Positions 52,558-64,000 of a DNA stretch of 64,000 bases are shown here, in pieces (the first letter of the stretch is position 1; the number at the start of each line of letters is the position of its first letter). The translations under genes and the position numbers were made by a program. The notes under the pieces were generated by a model, which worked only from the letters and a program-made list of their open reading frames with translations, did not search any database and was not told the DNA's origin. Origin of the DNA: Periplaneta americana (Eukaryota; Arthropoda; Insecta; Blattodea; Blattidae); NCBI RefSeq assembly GCF_040183065.1, contig NC_091125.1, positions 130,525,121 through 130,589,120 on the forward strand, read 5' to 3'.

Positions 52558-54194
52558 CCGTCAAACCGTCTAGAGTCGACCGCTTTTTTTCGTACCTTTA
52601 ATGCTACTTCACAGACAATGCTATCTAGTATTTCACTGAAAATGGTATGTTATAGCACACAACTCGGGGATTGTTTTCTATTTTCATTTTATGAACTTCC
52701 ACGGTCACTGAGGAAAACAAATTTTAAACGCCGGTCGACTCAACCCTTTACATGGTGTTAAGTCGACCACCATATTAAAAATACATGTAAATGAACGTTT
52801 GCTCTCATTCAGTCGATATCGACCTCCTTTTGGATGCTTTTATTATTATTTACTTTGTTATTTTTTATTTTAAGTTATTTGGGATAGGAAAATGCGAATT
52901 TTAAACAGTTATTTTAATGTGCATACATTAAATAGGTTAAGGCTCATAAATTTAATAGAAAATATTTAATTAATTAGCAGACATAAAATTACGTGAAACT
53001 ACACACAACATTATCACATTATTAATGTACTAATTAATAAAATAGCCCTGAAAAATACAGAAAATGCAGTTTCCATCTCCTAATTAATATCAGAACCCTG
53101 AAAATCAACACCAAATTTTACGAATTTCTTATCCTCCATAGGAACAGAAGCACTTAGTTTTCTTTCTACCTGAACACAGTCAATAAGACTCGTATCCTCC
53201 ACCTCACAGGATATTTGAACTGGAATCCACCACAATTTCTAACAAAACAAAGTTCAAGTCCTTCTCCTGGAACCAGTTCCTCAATGCAACCGACACAAAA
53301 TTTAATTGTCTTTTTAGTTGGGAACTTCACTAAAAGCTGATCCCCTGATTTAGGGTAATCGAAATTTTCATTATCATTTTTATCTTCCTCTTCAACCCAC
53401 TCATCTGACGAATCTTTAGTAGAGTGTCATCCGTCTTCATCACTATCACTGGACTCCTGGTATCCTCTCTTTTTCTTTTCTTGGTGGTTTTCTTGGCTTC
53501 TCTTTTTCTGGTCTCCTCAGTTGAGACAGGATGAGAGATTTCTTCATTTGACTGAGATGTTCCGCCTTCAGTAGACCTACTGATACAATACTTTTTCCTG
53601 GTTCAATTTCAGTTTTCCTTTTCCTTTTCTTGGCAGCTAATTATTTTTCATATCTCATGCCCTGGAGCACTTTGATGACCGCTTCTCCCACCAGTGCCGG
53701 TGTGGAATGAGATTGTGGAGACTCTGTCAAACCAGATTGTGGTAGTTTATTAAAGACTATTTGTGGCTGGAATGGATTAATTCCACAGGCCTGCATGGTC
53801 GACTCTGTACTGGAATACAACTTCAACTTCTGACATCTCTCAATAATATGGGAAAATATTTTTTGTTGTAGTATGTTATTGAGCTTAAAATTCTGATTAC
53901 AGAAATACAGTTATTTTGTATTGCATTACAGTTAAACAAGGCTAAATTGTTAAAAGTTAGACAGAGTATTTTTTTGTTACTATTTTTGTTATTGGCAACA
54001 ATGAACTTTACATAATCAAGGACGCACAATACGATTGGCACTACCATGAGAGATTGATAGGGGAAGTGTTATCAGTCAGCTGGAAGCAAGCAGTGGCGGC
54101 TAGTAGGCAATTCTATTGGAATAAACACGTGAAATTAGAAAGTGTACACAGTGGTCGAATCTAGACCCCCAGGTCGACTCTAGACGGTTCCACG
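52558..54194 (-). mobile_element. Pogo-type transposon with TA target duplication
   Basis: The ends are inverted copies CCGT..AACCGTCTAGAGTCGACC, each with TA outside (52556-52557, 54195-54196). GTCGAC/GTCGA motifs recur near both ends. A decayed pogo/Tigger-like transposase lies inside on the minus strand. Confidence 0.88.
53100..53830 (-). pseudogene. Pogo/Tigger-like transposase C-terminal remnant
   Basis: Minus-strand frames read SMQACGINPFQPQIVFNKLP, then acidic and basic stretches with KKTTKKRKRGYQESSDSDED, then GDQLLVKFPTKKTIKFCVG. The GI-P-N and VKFPTKKT blocks are typical of the end of DDE_1 (pogo/Tigger/jerky) transposases. Several stops are present and the catalytic core is missing. 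Confidence 0.7.
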
Positions 54195-54196
54195 GT

Positions 54197-54830
54197 ACGT
54201 TGGTATTTTTAAATTTTATGTAACAGACTTAAACTAATTTAAATATTTTAGTATTGTATTTTTTTTTCTAAAAAAAGAATCAAAATCATTTCAACTGCGT
54301 TCAACTGAAATCCTGTCAGCTTTCATGAATACCATTACATCGATTGCTTTACATGGGCCCTCCCCATCCTTTATCACAGTCTTAATTGACTACAGTGGCC
54401 AGGACACGAACCTGCGATCTTGGGTATGATATACCGGTCAGTCATATCTTGTGCTCCTGAAACTGCTCAGCTAATGAACCCAACACGACTTCACCCGATT
54501 ATGCAGGTATATGAACTCGTGGTTAAGAGTTAGAAATTTGCATACAATAGTAGTTTGTCTTCCTTTGTTTAAAGGTTAATCTAGCACAGCACGTAATTCA
54601 TTTAATGCATTGTGTAATATTGTTAGTGCAGGTTTGTGGTCAACATGATCTACAGAACTGTAAAGAATGATTAGGAACATCATCTCATGTTACAACAGTT
54701 GTCTCCACACTAAAGCTACGACTACACCAAAGGAGGCTTGCTTATCACTTGTTGCTTGGATAGTTGCCTAGGTAAAATACATGGTGGTCACACAGCCATA
54801 TTGGGTGCCTAGTGGCCAGTCATTCCTTGC
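54197..54830. other. Unassigned intergenic stretch
   Basis: No gene recognised. The segment at 54360-54500 has a SINE-like look (ACACGAACCTGCGATCTTGG, a possible minus-strand B box) but no confident head. Confidence 0.3.
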
Positions 54831-54849
54831 TTGTTCGTTCAACGTTGCG

Positions 54850-55258
54850 AAACCTCTGCCATGATCAGACCTCCAGCCTGTCACGCAGATGGCCTGAGTT
54901 TCAGTCCTGGTCAGGTTGGATTTTTCATTGAAAAATCCATAGTGAAACTTGTGGCGGACAAGGTCGCAGTTGGATTTTTCTCGGGATTCTCCTGTTTCCC
55001 CATATTAGGCATCCACATCATTCCATCAACATTTCTCCATTTCGTCATCATTCCATAGCATTCCCCGAATGTCAGTTGGCGATACACAGAGGAGGCTGGC
55101 CTAGGGACGAGAGGGATTGCCTGCTTGAAACCCGGGTAAGCAGCGAACCTTAGTATAGTCAGCCAGTGGGGTTTGGGAATGCGCCTCACTTGAGAGTTAG
55201 TGTAGTAAATAGTAACAGGTCGCAGTGCTTGGCCATAGTGTCCCCCTCCCATAAATTC
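54850..55258 (+). mobile_element. Possible SINE or other dispersed repeat
   Basis: TGAGTTTCAGTCCTGGTCAG resembles a degenerate B box, followed by GGATTTTTCATTGAAAAATC and a long body. There is no second copy in the window to prove it. Confidence 0.35.
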
Positions 55259-55381
55259 CATTCCAATAATGCGAATATGCCACTTTTAAAATTCACTAGA
55301 AAACTACTTCTTATGGAATATACTTTTTTTTCAAATATGATTTGCTATATCATCCATCATGTTGGATGCATAATGTTAATA

Positions 55382-56531
55382 CAGTGAAACCTGTTCAAAT
55401 TGGAACCTGAATGATCCGGAATCCTGTCTATTTCGGAACAATTTATTGGTCCCGGCGAAATTCATATGTATTATGTGTAATGTTTCCTGAATAAAACGGA
55501 AACTGTCTGCTACTATTCAAAACGGAAATAATATTTTGGAAACACTACTTTAATGTAAACTGTATTTTGAAACAGTATGTGCTTTCAAGGAATGTACGAA
55601 ATACGTAAGTCACTAAGATAAAAACAAGTTTTCTTTGTAAAATTTTTGAGGGTGCGAGGGTGTGTTGGCCTGGTGATCATAAATTTTGTTACCCTATTGA
55701 CTAGGCAGACGACTCCCTTCAAATATGTTCAATGCTTCACTCCTGTATAAACTACTGTTGTAGCTGGGTAGAACGCAAGTGTATTAGTGATTTCGTGATA
55801 AAAAAAATGTTGCGTAATAATGTTGCACTATCATTAATTGATGAAGTAAAAGTTATCGAGGAAAATGAGAAACGAAGAGTATGGAAAATAATGTTGAAAT
55901 TTATGAATGGAAAACTCAGGTGTAACTTAACACTTTAAAAAATAAAGGCCCTATCATGATTGAGTGGCTTGGGGCCAATAATGGTTACATAAAAGGAAAC
56001 AGAAAACAACTGGTTACATAGAAATAAATGAACTGTTGTGGGAGTGGATTGTTCTTGCCCTTTCAAAGATCATGCAAATTTCTGGACCTATTCTGCAAAG
56101 AAAACCCTTGAACTGGCAAAGAAATTAGATAATCCAGAATTCAAGACCTCTAGGCTCCCAGGTCAATTAAATAATGTGCTGTGATATACAGTAAAGTATT
56201 ATAGTATAGTGTTAGATATTAAATTTGGTGTAGGCTAATTAATAAACTTTATAGTGTTTAATGAGTGAGGTATGGTACAATTTATACAGGAAATAAGATT
56301 TTCATCAAGATCATTCTCCAATTAAATAAGCGGCAGGAAGCTGATTTAATGCCAGTAGTGTTAAACGGAATATTTTGTAATTTCTACAATTAGTGGCATG
56401 CCATTTTGTTTTTCATTTATACAAATGATAAAATATTCCATTTTAACTTCACACCTGAATAACACGGAAACCTGTCCATAACGGAAAAAAAATTAGGACC
56501 ATGTCACTTCCGTCTTGAACAGGTTTCACTG
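55382..56531 (+). mobile_element. Tigger/pogo-like transposon, internally deleted
   Basis: The ends CAGTGAAACCTGTTCAA and the exact inverse at 56515-56531 have TA outside (55380-55381, 56532-56533). The + strand encodes NNVALSLIDEVKVIEENEKR, a CENP-B/pogo N-terminal helix, and near 56020-56145 pieces of the second DNA-binding domain (ISGPILQRK, ALELAKKLDNPEF) in shifted frames. The DDE domain is absent. Confidence 0.9.
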
Positions 56532-56649
56532 TATTTCAAGAGTTACGCCTTTATGTTCTTGTTTAATTCCTGCCCCACAACTTCCCATAATTGAGGTGTT
56601 CTCTGGAATAACAATTTATTTCATTTTCCGTTTCCAGTATATATTGAAT

Positions 56650-56880
56650 CCTTAATAGAAAGATGCTGAAACTGATCAGGAAGAGAGAAAGGAATTGATT
56701 GGGTCACTGGCTGAAAAGAAACTGCCTACTGAAGGATGCGCTGGATGGGACAGAAGAAGATATCAGATGATAGACGATATTAAGATTTATGGATCATATG
56801 CGGAGACTAAGAGGAAGGCAGAAAATGTTGGGTTTGCAGTGAAAGACCTGCCTTTGGGCAGAAAACTATGAATGAATGAA
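56650..56880 (+). mobile_element. RTE-type LINE C-terminal fragment
   Basis: It reads RKRERN.IGSLAEKKLP, RRRYQMIDDIKIYGSYAETK and RKAENVGFAVKDLPLGRKL, then ATGAATGAATGAATAA-type tail repeats. Related to the short piece at 29990. Confidence 0.75.
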
Positions 56881-56884
56881 TAAC

Positions 56885-58255
56885 ACATCTCCCTCCACAC
56901 AAAATATTATTTCCGTCCAACAAACATGGCATCCTCTAGAATTCTGCACAGTGCTGTTATACGAGAGCTAATGTTTGCTGCTTTGTATCTCAAATTCAAG
57001 ATTTCGCAGTTTTGTTCCAGAGAATGCATCAATTGTTTCAGTACAACAGTGCTGTTATGCAGTTCATTGGATGGATTCCAAAGTGTCTATCATTTGTAAA
57101 CAGCTACTATCAATGCTTGATCCATATCATTATCCATTATTATCATAAACAACAGTATTAAACCAATGCTCGTGAAAATATTGTTAGATATCTGGTGGCT
57201 ACCCAGAGAAAACAGACTGGTTCGTTCACTTGGATAATTGCTAGGTGACACACCAAGTTGCAGACCACGTGGTGCTGCTGGACTCGGTTGTTCCTGACTT
57301 TGTTTACTTGGATTACTCATCTAGACGGTTACTCAACTACCAGGCAATAAGCAAGCCTTCTTTGGTGTGGCCGTAATGGAGAACTCTTCAAACACCTGCT
57401 ATGAGTAATTTTTTTTAAATTCTATTTATTAATTATAGCTGTTCTTTTCTTCCATGTTTGCACATTGTATAGTACGTACAGAATTTTATTCTCTGTGCAA
57501 GTGCATTGTATAATCTTGGCTCTTATGCTATTGCTTGCCGGGAGCCAGTATGTGGGAACTATATGGACAACCATAAGAATCTCACATACATGCATATACA
57601 CACACACACACATATATATAAAAGTAACATTTGCTTATAAGATGAAGCTTTGATCTTCATGAATTTAGTTTCTAAGTACATAAAATATAACTAAACAGTA
57701 AATCAAACCTGAATTCTTGAGTTAATTTCATTCCAAAAAGAAGTCTTTGTTTTTCAGGCTCTGAGTGTGCAAGTTCATGTATGTGAAATACAAATGAATG
57801 CATTGATAAATAAGGTTGTGCTTTCTTCCATATTAATAATTGATAAATATTTTATTGTGATACAATGAATAGATTAAAATGTTGATGCAGCTGGTGTTTA
57901 ATTTTTTCATGTATGATACGTTATGACGTGATATACAGTACACTGCAAAGAAGAGAGAGAGAGAGGAATGCTGTCAAATATAACAAAGTTGCATCAAGTT
58001 TAACTCTCTTCTTCATTGTCTGTATCTTCGAAAGTATGAAGAAAATTGTTTGGACCGTTTTTAATAATTTCATCAAATTGTTACATTAAAAAAATACTGT
58101 TGAGAAATGAAATGGTATGGCTGTGTAGAATTTAAGAAGATTAAGAGTAAAATTTGAAAGCCCACTTTTTTTTTCTTCCTTGTACTCTTAAATGCTTAGT
58201 AAGTGGGAGACAATTAGTGCAACAAATATGTTTTGTCAAATGATCATAATAATTA
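56885..58255. other. Unassigned stretch with short CA/TA repeats
   Basis: A (CA)n-(TA)n run lies at about 57597-57620 and a short (GA)n at 57951-57964. No gene recognised. Confidence 0.4.
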
Positions 58256-58257
58256 AT

Positions 58258-58440
58258 CACCGAGCGAGTTGGCTCAGACGGTAGCATTTGAGACTCACAT
58301 TCGGGAGATCTTGGGTTCAAACCCCGTGGCTGACCATTCTGACTGGGATTTTTCATGGTTTCTCTCAGTCACAGGAGCAGATACCAAATTGAAAATTTAC
58401 ATGTCATGATGATTCATCAATCACCAATATCATAAACATT
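58258..58440 (+). mobile_element. tRNA-derived SINE (family G)
   Basis: GAGCGAGTTGGCTCAGACGG and TTGGGTTCAAACCCCGTGG fit A and B boxes; a body with GACTGGGATTTTTCATGG follows. Confidence 0.75.
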
Positions 58441-58710
58441 ACCGGTAATCAAAATCTATAATCAGTTGCATGAACACAGGCTGTCTACAGCATGTAATGG
58501 GAGCAGGAACTCAATAGTGGTGAAAGCGGCCTGCTGGTGTACCCAGATATTCTAAAACACTCGATATGACCAGAGAGATTAAAGTGTATATAAATAAACT
58601 TAACAAAAATAAATAAATAAATAACCATCATTATTTAGGCCTAAATAGATCTGCTTTGGCTGAAGTGCTAAAATGCAGACGTCAGTTGTTTAAAACATCC
58701 CTGAATAAAC

Positions 58711-58946
58711 TCTGCAGTGCTTGGGAAAAGTGACATAAGTCAGTTTTCACAAACCTTTTTTGATAATTTATTGACAACTTACACTGGTTTATGTCGATTT
58801 GATTTTTTCTGTATGAATTATTGTAATGGGAGGAATACCAATGTATTTTTTTCCAAGCGAACAGATGTTCCGTAAGTTGACAATAAATTATCAAAAAAGG
58901 TTTGTGGAAATTGACTTGTGTCACTTTTCCCGATCACTACAGAACT
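58711..58946. mobile_element. Fold-back element with 62-bp arms
   Basis: Arms 58718-58782 and 58873-58938 are inverted copies sharing GGGAAAAGTGACA, AAACCTTTTTTGATAATTTA and TTGACAACTTA around a 90-bp loop. No coding. Confidence 0.8.
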
Positions 58947-58965
58947 ATTCATCAATTAAATTCAG

Positions 58966-59280
58966 GCGTTCCATTAGTTCAATGCCTAGAAAGTCTGCTT
59001 TCCATGTTGGTAATCGTTGTTCGAATCCTGGAGGGTCCAAACAGAATTTGTGTGGAGGGCAAAGACTGCTTGGTGGTAGGTTTTTGCAGAATACTCCTAC
59101 CATCATTTCACCATTGCTTCATTAATCATCATTATCATATGGTGCTATGTAATTCGCCTCTCATAGTTCAATGAAGGCAACACCTACTGTAGGATAAAGA
59201 ACTAGGCGCATCTCTCCTAGATGGGAATGTTTGGGTGAATGACGCAAAGTCAAGTATCTGACATTGGAGGAAAAAAAATC
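58966..59280 (+). mobile_element. tRNA-derived SINE (family C), copy 2
   Basis: It shares B box GTTCGAATCCTGGAGGGTCC and TTCATTAATCATCATTATCA with the copy at 15160. The A box is more degenerate. Confidence 0.8.
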
Positions 59281-59398
59281 AGGTTTTCATTTACCAACAA
59301 CAAAAGAATATACTGATTTCCTCTATACTGTTCCAAAATGAGAATTAAGTAAAGCAAATAATAACATGGATCCCACATCATATTATCATGTTTTAAGG

Positions 59399-59432
59399 AA
59401 GTGATTCTCAATCAGGGGGCTGGAAACTGATG

Positions 59433-59481
<49 letters not shown>

Positions 59482-59789
59482 TAGTAATAATAGTAATTTT
59501 TAAAAGTAGTTCTGTGAACATTTAAATAGTCGACTATTTTGCATTAAATAAAAATATATTTAAATTATTTTCTTTCTAAATTGATGTCTACGAAGTTTCT
59601 ACTCCCTTATGGCTTTACAAAGGCGACATGTTCCTTTAGAACAGAATGAAAGAGGGTAGGATAATTTATTTGTCTGCTTTTCGTCCATTATTAGGCTCAA
59701 TTTTATTAGAACAACTATCATCAAAGGGCCGTACTAAAGTACTGTGAGGAAAAGAGGTATCTCCTCATCAAAAAGGTTGAGAAATGCTG
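59399..59789. mobile_element. hAT-like MITE
   Basis: The left end AAGTGATTCTCAATCA and inverted right end CAGCATTTCTCAACC are of the CAG..TTCTCAACC type common in hAT elements. TTTTAAGG and GTCTAAGG outside the ends are a plausible diverged 8-bp duplication. (AAT)n at 59432-59480 lies inside. Confidence 0.65.
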
Positions 59790-60119
59790 GTCTAAGGTAT
59801 CATGCCTAGAATGAAATGTGCGCTGGTTTGAGACCTCATGGGGAAGGAATTTTCCCATGAAATTTCGGGGATTGTATGGGACCAGTGTACACCCAGCATT
59901 GTGATAAATATGAGGAGCTATGCTAGGCAGCAAAATCCGGTTTCGAAAACCAGGTATAACAGCTGGGAAGGTCGTCATGTTGACCACATGGATAACCCCA
60001 TACTGGTTGGATGATAATTCACCTTTTTTAAAGCATGTAAATGTGAGGTCATCATTCAACTGGTCGGCCTTGAGTCATTGCTATTGTGCCATGGATTGAG
60101 AGAGAAGTAATCGTATCCT

Positions 60120-60252
60120 ACAAATATAAAAGTGTATCTTGTATTAACATTATATTATCATGTATTTCCTTTTTATCCTCTGGTTGAGTGGAAGAAAAGA
60201 CCTCATAGTCTTAACTCTGCCAGAAAAAATAAAGCATTATTATTATTATTAT
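60120..60252 (+). mobile_element. Jockey-like LINE 3' UTR end
   Basis: GGTTGAGTGGAAGAAAAGAC, TTAACTCTGCCAGAAAAAAT and AAAGCATTATTATT match the 3' UTR end at about 24260-24330. Confidence 0.65.
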
Positions 60253-61130
60253 CTTGAATTTTTTTAAAGGAATGTGATTCACAAAAATTACTCCTACTTT
60301 ACATTAACTGACTTCTCGTATATTGATTACGAGTTAATATTTTATGAAAAATAATTTTTCAACAAATAATTCCAGTTGAACTTGCCAAACTTTGAACCTG
60401 GGTCTTTGGCATGGAAAATCAGTCAACGAGCTAAGAATTTAATTTAAAATGCGTTGATAGAAAGGCGAAATTCTATATTAAATTCTGTTTCGATAGAGTG
60501 ATTTACAACATTCCATGCTTTCGCTTAACTACTATTTATTTGTTAATTTTGACAGTTTTAGTCACAGTCACACTGTGTTTCAGTTCACAAAATTAACACT
60601 GCACTCATTCGCATTATTTGCAAGAATTTAAGCATGATAGTGTTCATAAAATTTACATGAAATGTTAAATATCACTGACTTCTAATAATGTATTACCGGT
60701 AATGCTTATCAAATAAATAAAACAAATCTCTCTTCAGTATCAGTGCTGAAATTTGTTCGAAACCTTCCTGAAGCTGCTCAAATTTATTTGAACATAATTT
60801 CTCTTCTGGTTTCAGTCCTTTGTCCATAAGTAGTTTTCTGTTGTAGCTTTTTAACACTTAATTTCTTCTAATAATTATGAAAGGTCTTACAATATAAATA
60901 CCTGAAAGAGGATTCAACAAGTAAACTGCAATTGTTACGAACTAGTTTCTAGTATCTAGTTTCGTTGAATGGATGAGTCACTCTTCCGTGAAGTTGAAAA
61001 CAACTTTTTTTGCATGATCGTGTTTTTTTTTTTTTTTATTATATTTACTGCTATTGTTGTTAGGCCTTGAAAACTAGAATTCCCACTCAGAAACTGTTGC
61101 TAGGGAAACTATTCTTCATAACACAAAACC
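60253..61130. other. Unassigned intergenic stretch
   Basis: AT-rich, one long T run near 61023. Nothing recognised. Confidence 0.4.
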
Positions 61131-61135
61131 ACATT

Positions 61136-61302
61136 CTAGTATATACAGTCACGAAGCTTGAGTTGTGAGGGTGCTAGGAACAATAGACTGTGCTGGTACT
61201 ATTTTGCATTGTCTATGAGGCGATATTAGCGATCCTAGTGGTTAGCAACTATCTATGGGTGCATATTTACTATGTATTGAGCTTCGTGACTGTATATGCT
61301 AG
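61136..61302. mobile_element. 167-bp MITE
   Basis: CTAGTATATACAGTCACGAAGCTT at the left (61136) has its near-exact inverse ending at 61302. TA dinucleotides are available in the ends as a target site. Confidence 0.75.
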
Positions 61303-63735
61303 ACTGTGATAAAACTATACTGAAATAGATCCATTAAGTGCACTTATTGTTACTTAGTTACTTTTACAGTGCAGTACCGGCTTTGGGATAATATTGCTCT
61401 AAATTTTCAACGCAAAATAATTATATCGTATTTGCAAAAAATGTTGTGCAATACACGTTTACGAAGTGCATTAGAAAATCAGAAATTGAAAAACGAGCAG
61501 AGCGAGTTTTCCAAACTTTTGCTCGATTTTATAAAAAAGCATTTCCCAACCTTGTATCACAATATACTGTTGTCCACACTCAGGTGTGTATGAATCGAGA
61601 TTTTTCGTTGTTTGGAGTCATACAGTACAGACCCAGAAACAAAATTCAGGTGGCCCAGCTTTTTTTCTGGATCTGTACAAATTTTGAAATGCTTAATTTT
61701 CTTCTTATTGTATACTTTCGTGGAGGGGTGGGGAAGTCTATATTAAATGGCAGATTCTAAAATTTCCTGTTAAATGGTTCTTTTGGCATTGTATGAGGTC
61801 ATGTCTAGGAAAATGACTGCTTATGGTAACCCTGTATTGGATGAACCATTTATTGTTGTTCAAAATGGACTCCTAATATATACAGAGACATCATTTTATT
61901 TTTACTTCAATTTTTATTGTACCTGAGTTTTTGAATGTACTTCACTCCCACTTCCTCCACTAGTAAACTTACAACCGTTCTCCACACAGAGCCAAGGCCG
62001 CGTATGCAGTACTGAGTTAGTGAGTATAGTACGTTCCAGAAATATGTTCACATTTTCCAGTGACGAAAGAGCTTTCAATATTGAATCATATTTTCGCACA
62101 GATACTGTCGTCCGTTTGCCTACATCGCATCCCAGTTTCCCCCACCTGCTTCTGTTCGGCCCTCTGTAAAGTCTAGTAGCTGGGCTGTCTTAGCTCTTTT
62201 CTGAAGACATTAATTTCTGTTAGGAATTGGACGTCTATGTAATATTATACAACTGTTTAAAATAACTGAAGTAAAAGGGTCTCGTTAAGTAATTAAATGT
62301 CACTTGATTCCCCCCCCCCCCTTTCTACGACCCTGCGACAAAACCACTTGAACGGACAGTAGATAGCATGTCTGAGTAATTTTATCTTTTCGGATCAGAC
62401 AGAAGTGAAGATTAAATTTACAATACATAAGGTACTCTTTTATAGAGTAGGTACAGAATTATTTCAACATGAGTTACTAGTACGAAGGACGAAACTGGTA
62501 ATTGGAATTAGGTACAAGAATCTATAGTGCGATAATATGCACAAAAGAACTGAAGCCTGTATCGAAATGAACGGCCACCATTTTCAAAAATGTGTTTAAA
62601 TATCCATATTATGATTATTTTTCAATTTAACTTCATTCTCTATATTGTACGCTAATGTTCTGTAACAGTACAATGTACACTGCATAATGAATACGTCCAC
62701 ATATACAGCTCAGTTCGTGAGTAAAACACTAAGTGTTAATACAGTACTGTATTTTGGTTAAACAAAAACGTAATGAAAATTATCAAACTCAAAATTGAGA
62801 TATTTCCTAGTTTACATAAATGGATGAACTACTTTTCTTCCCTCCTATACCTAGTAAAGTGATTTGTATTTTACACCAGTATCATCGAACTCCAATCTTG
62901 GAAGGGGGAGCAAGCGGTGTTTCTGATTCTAGACCTTTAATTCAAAGATATAGCCAGGTTAATATTAAAAATGTTAGTAAAAATAAAATGATGTCCCCTG
63001 TATAATGTTTCACTTGTGTAATAAGTGCAAAACATTTTGTAGCTGAAAAGAAAAAGCATTTTCTTGTCTTTCTCTCTCTCTCTTTTCTTTAGACATATCA
63101 TGAGAATGTGAAAAGTTGGTATATGCAGGATTGCATTTTCTTTTTAAGATATTAAATTTCTGCTTAGATTAGCCAGTTGCATTATATTTGAAATTCGTAC
63201 TAGAATAGCATTTTGCATTGTATTTACGGTTAAGTGCTCATTAATATATTTTATTCACTTGTTAACTTGATTATATAAGAACATATTTTTGTACATATAA
63301 TTGTGGACAGTAATTCAAAGTGTTCAACAATAAATTGTTTTCATTATATTAATGATTTTGCTACTAGTTCACTTTTCTTGTTTCATAAGGTAACCACCCT
63401 GACTGCGTCACTATTCGGACATTTTCAGATGATGGATGTGAGACGAGTTTAGAACATTGCAGTAAAGTAAGTTTTTAATTTTGATATTCGTAACCTACAA
63501 GAAGTTAAGATACTTCATTTAGAATTATCATTATGACATTTGTAGTATATGCTGATGTTGTAGTGGCGTGTTCTTTTTTCAATTGATGTTGAAATTATTT
63601 ACAAGGTGGAGAATTTTCAGCGATCTATTGTTGAACTGGGATAAAACTTTATGGATTGATTCAAATATGTATTTAAACAACCTAATAGCTTATTTATACT
63701 TTTGGACTTTATTTACACAATTGAAGTTATTTTTT
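61303..63735. other. Unassigned intergenic stretch
   Basis: Short frames are present (for example 61914-62099 minus, with RPWLCVENGCKFTSGGSG) but none is recognised. A C run lies at 62310-62322 and a (CT)n at 63070-63083. Confidence 0.4.
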
Positions 63736-63739
63736 AAAA

Positions 63740-64000
63740 CCACATCCTTCAGGTGACCTCCATTTGCAATGCACTACTAAAATCTCTTCTGGAAACTTGT
63801 TCTTGAGCTCTTGAATATCATGTAATCTGTGAGAGAACAGTCTCTTTTTAAAAAATCCCCAGAACAAAAATTTCGGAGCTGTCAAATTGGGTGAGCACAA
63901 AGGTCATGAAATATCACCAGATTGGAAGATAATGCATCTTGGGAAGAACCACTGCAAGTATTTGCAAATGAAAATTCTTCTATAGAGTCGGGGCCATGTA
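63740..64000 (-). mobile_element. Mariner-like transposase fragment, cut by window end
   Basis: The minus strand reads LTAPKFLFWGFFKKRLFSHR and DIQELKNKFPEEIL, the mariner SPDLTAPDFFLWGFLK block and the helix after it. The 5' part would lie beyond 64000. Confidence 0.7.

Noticed and set aside
52558..54194. Cloning-vector polylinker (TCTAGAGTCGACCTG resembles XbaI-SalI sites)
   Set aside because: The motif is part of both inverted ends of a transposon with TA duplications, and no other vector sequence is present.
54911..55261. A 116-codon minus-strand ORF
   Set aside because: No recognisable domain; it overlaps a probable dispersed repeat on the other strand.

Overview
The window looks like insect nuclear DNA: AT-rich, with spliced exons, large introns and very dense repeats. 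The repeat set (an RTE-like LINE with a [14 protein letters not shown] C-terminus, tRNA-headed SINEs, many mariner, Tc1 and hAT relics, interstitial CCTAA repeats) suggests a cockroach or close relative, perhaps Periplaneta. That assignment is inference from remembered repeat families, not a search result.

One host gene could be assembled with confidence. It is a TMEM135 orthologue on the + strand, nine coding exons from 11069 to 40557, all with AG/GT borders and compatible phases, giving a 469-residue multi-pass membrane protein (human TMEM135 is about 458). Its introns are 3.6, 9.7, 0.09, 1.8, 2.5, 4.8, 1.8 and 3.8 kb and are packed with transposable elements. Two extra homologous exon copies lie on the same strand. 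An intact second version of exon 1 sits at 2314-2460, about 8.6 kb upstream, with its own splice donor. A broken copy of exon 8 sits at about 35971-36093 in intron 7.

Layout: 1-2036 is a DNA transposon with 33-bp inverted ends. The exon-1 copy follows. 3100-5100 holds two 3' ends of the RTE-like LINE, one internally deleted and flanked by a 14-bp target duplication. About 5190-9960 holds a fold-back MITE and a Tc1-like transposase gene split by two hAT elements. 10690-11068 is the probable TMEM135 promoter and 5' UTR. 11069-40557 is the gene; intron 2 carries a nearly intact RTE-like LINE (20837-24050) nested in another LINE. Beyond 40557 no host gene was recognised. That part holds SINEs, MITEs, hAT, mariner and pogo relics, an R2-type endonuclease fragment and a 72-bp tandem repeat with a palindrome.

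Apart from TMEM135, every coding signal I recognise is transposon-derived. The most interesting observations are the duplicated TMEM135 exons, the composite LINE-tailed element at 39151-39843 whose tail starts at the same nucleotide as a 109-bp copy at 25511, and several cleanly bounded non-autonomous transposons.
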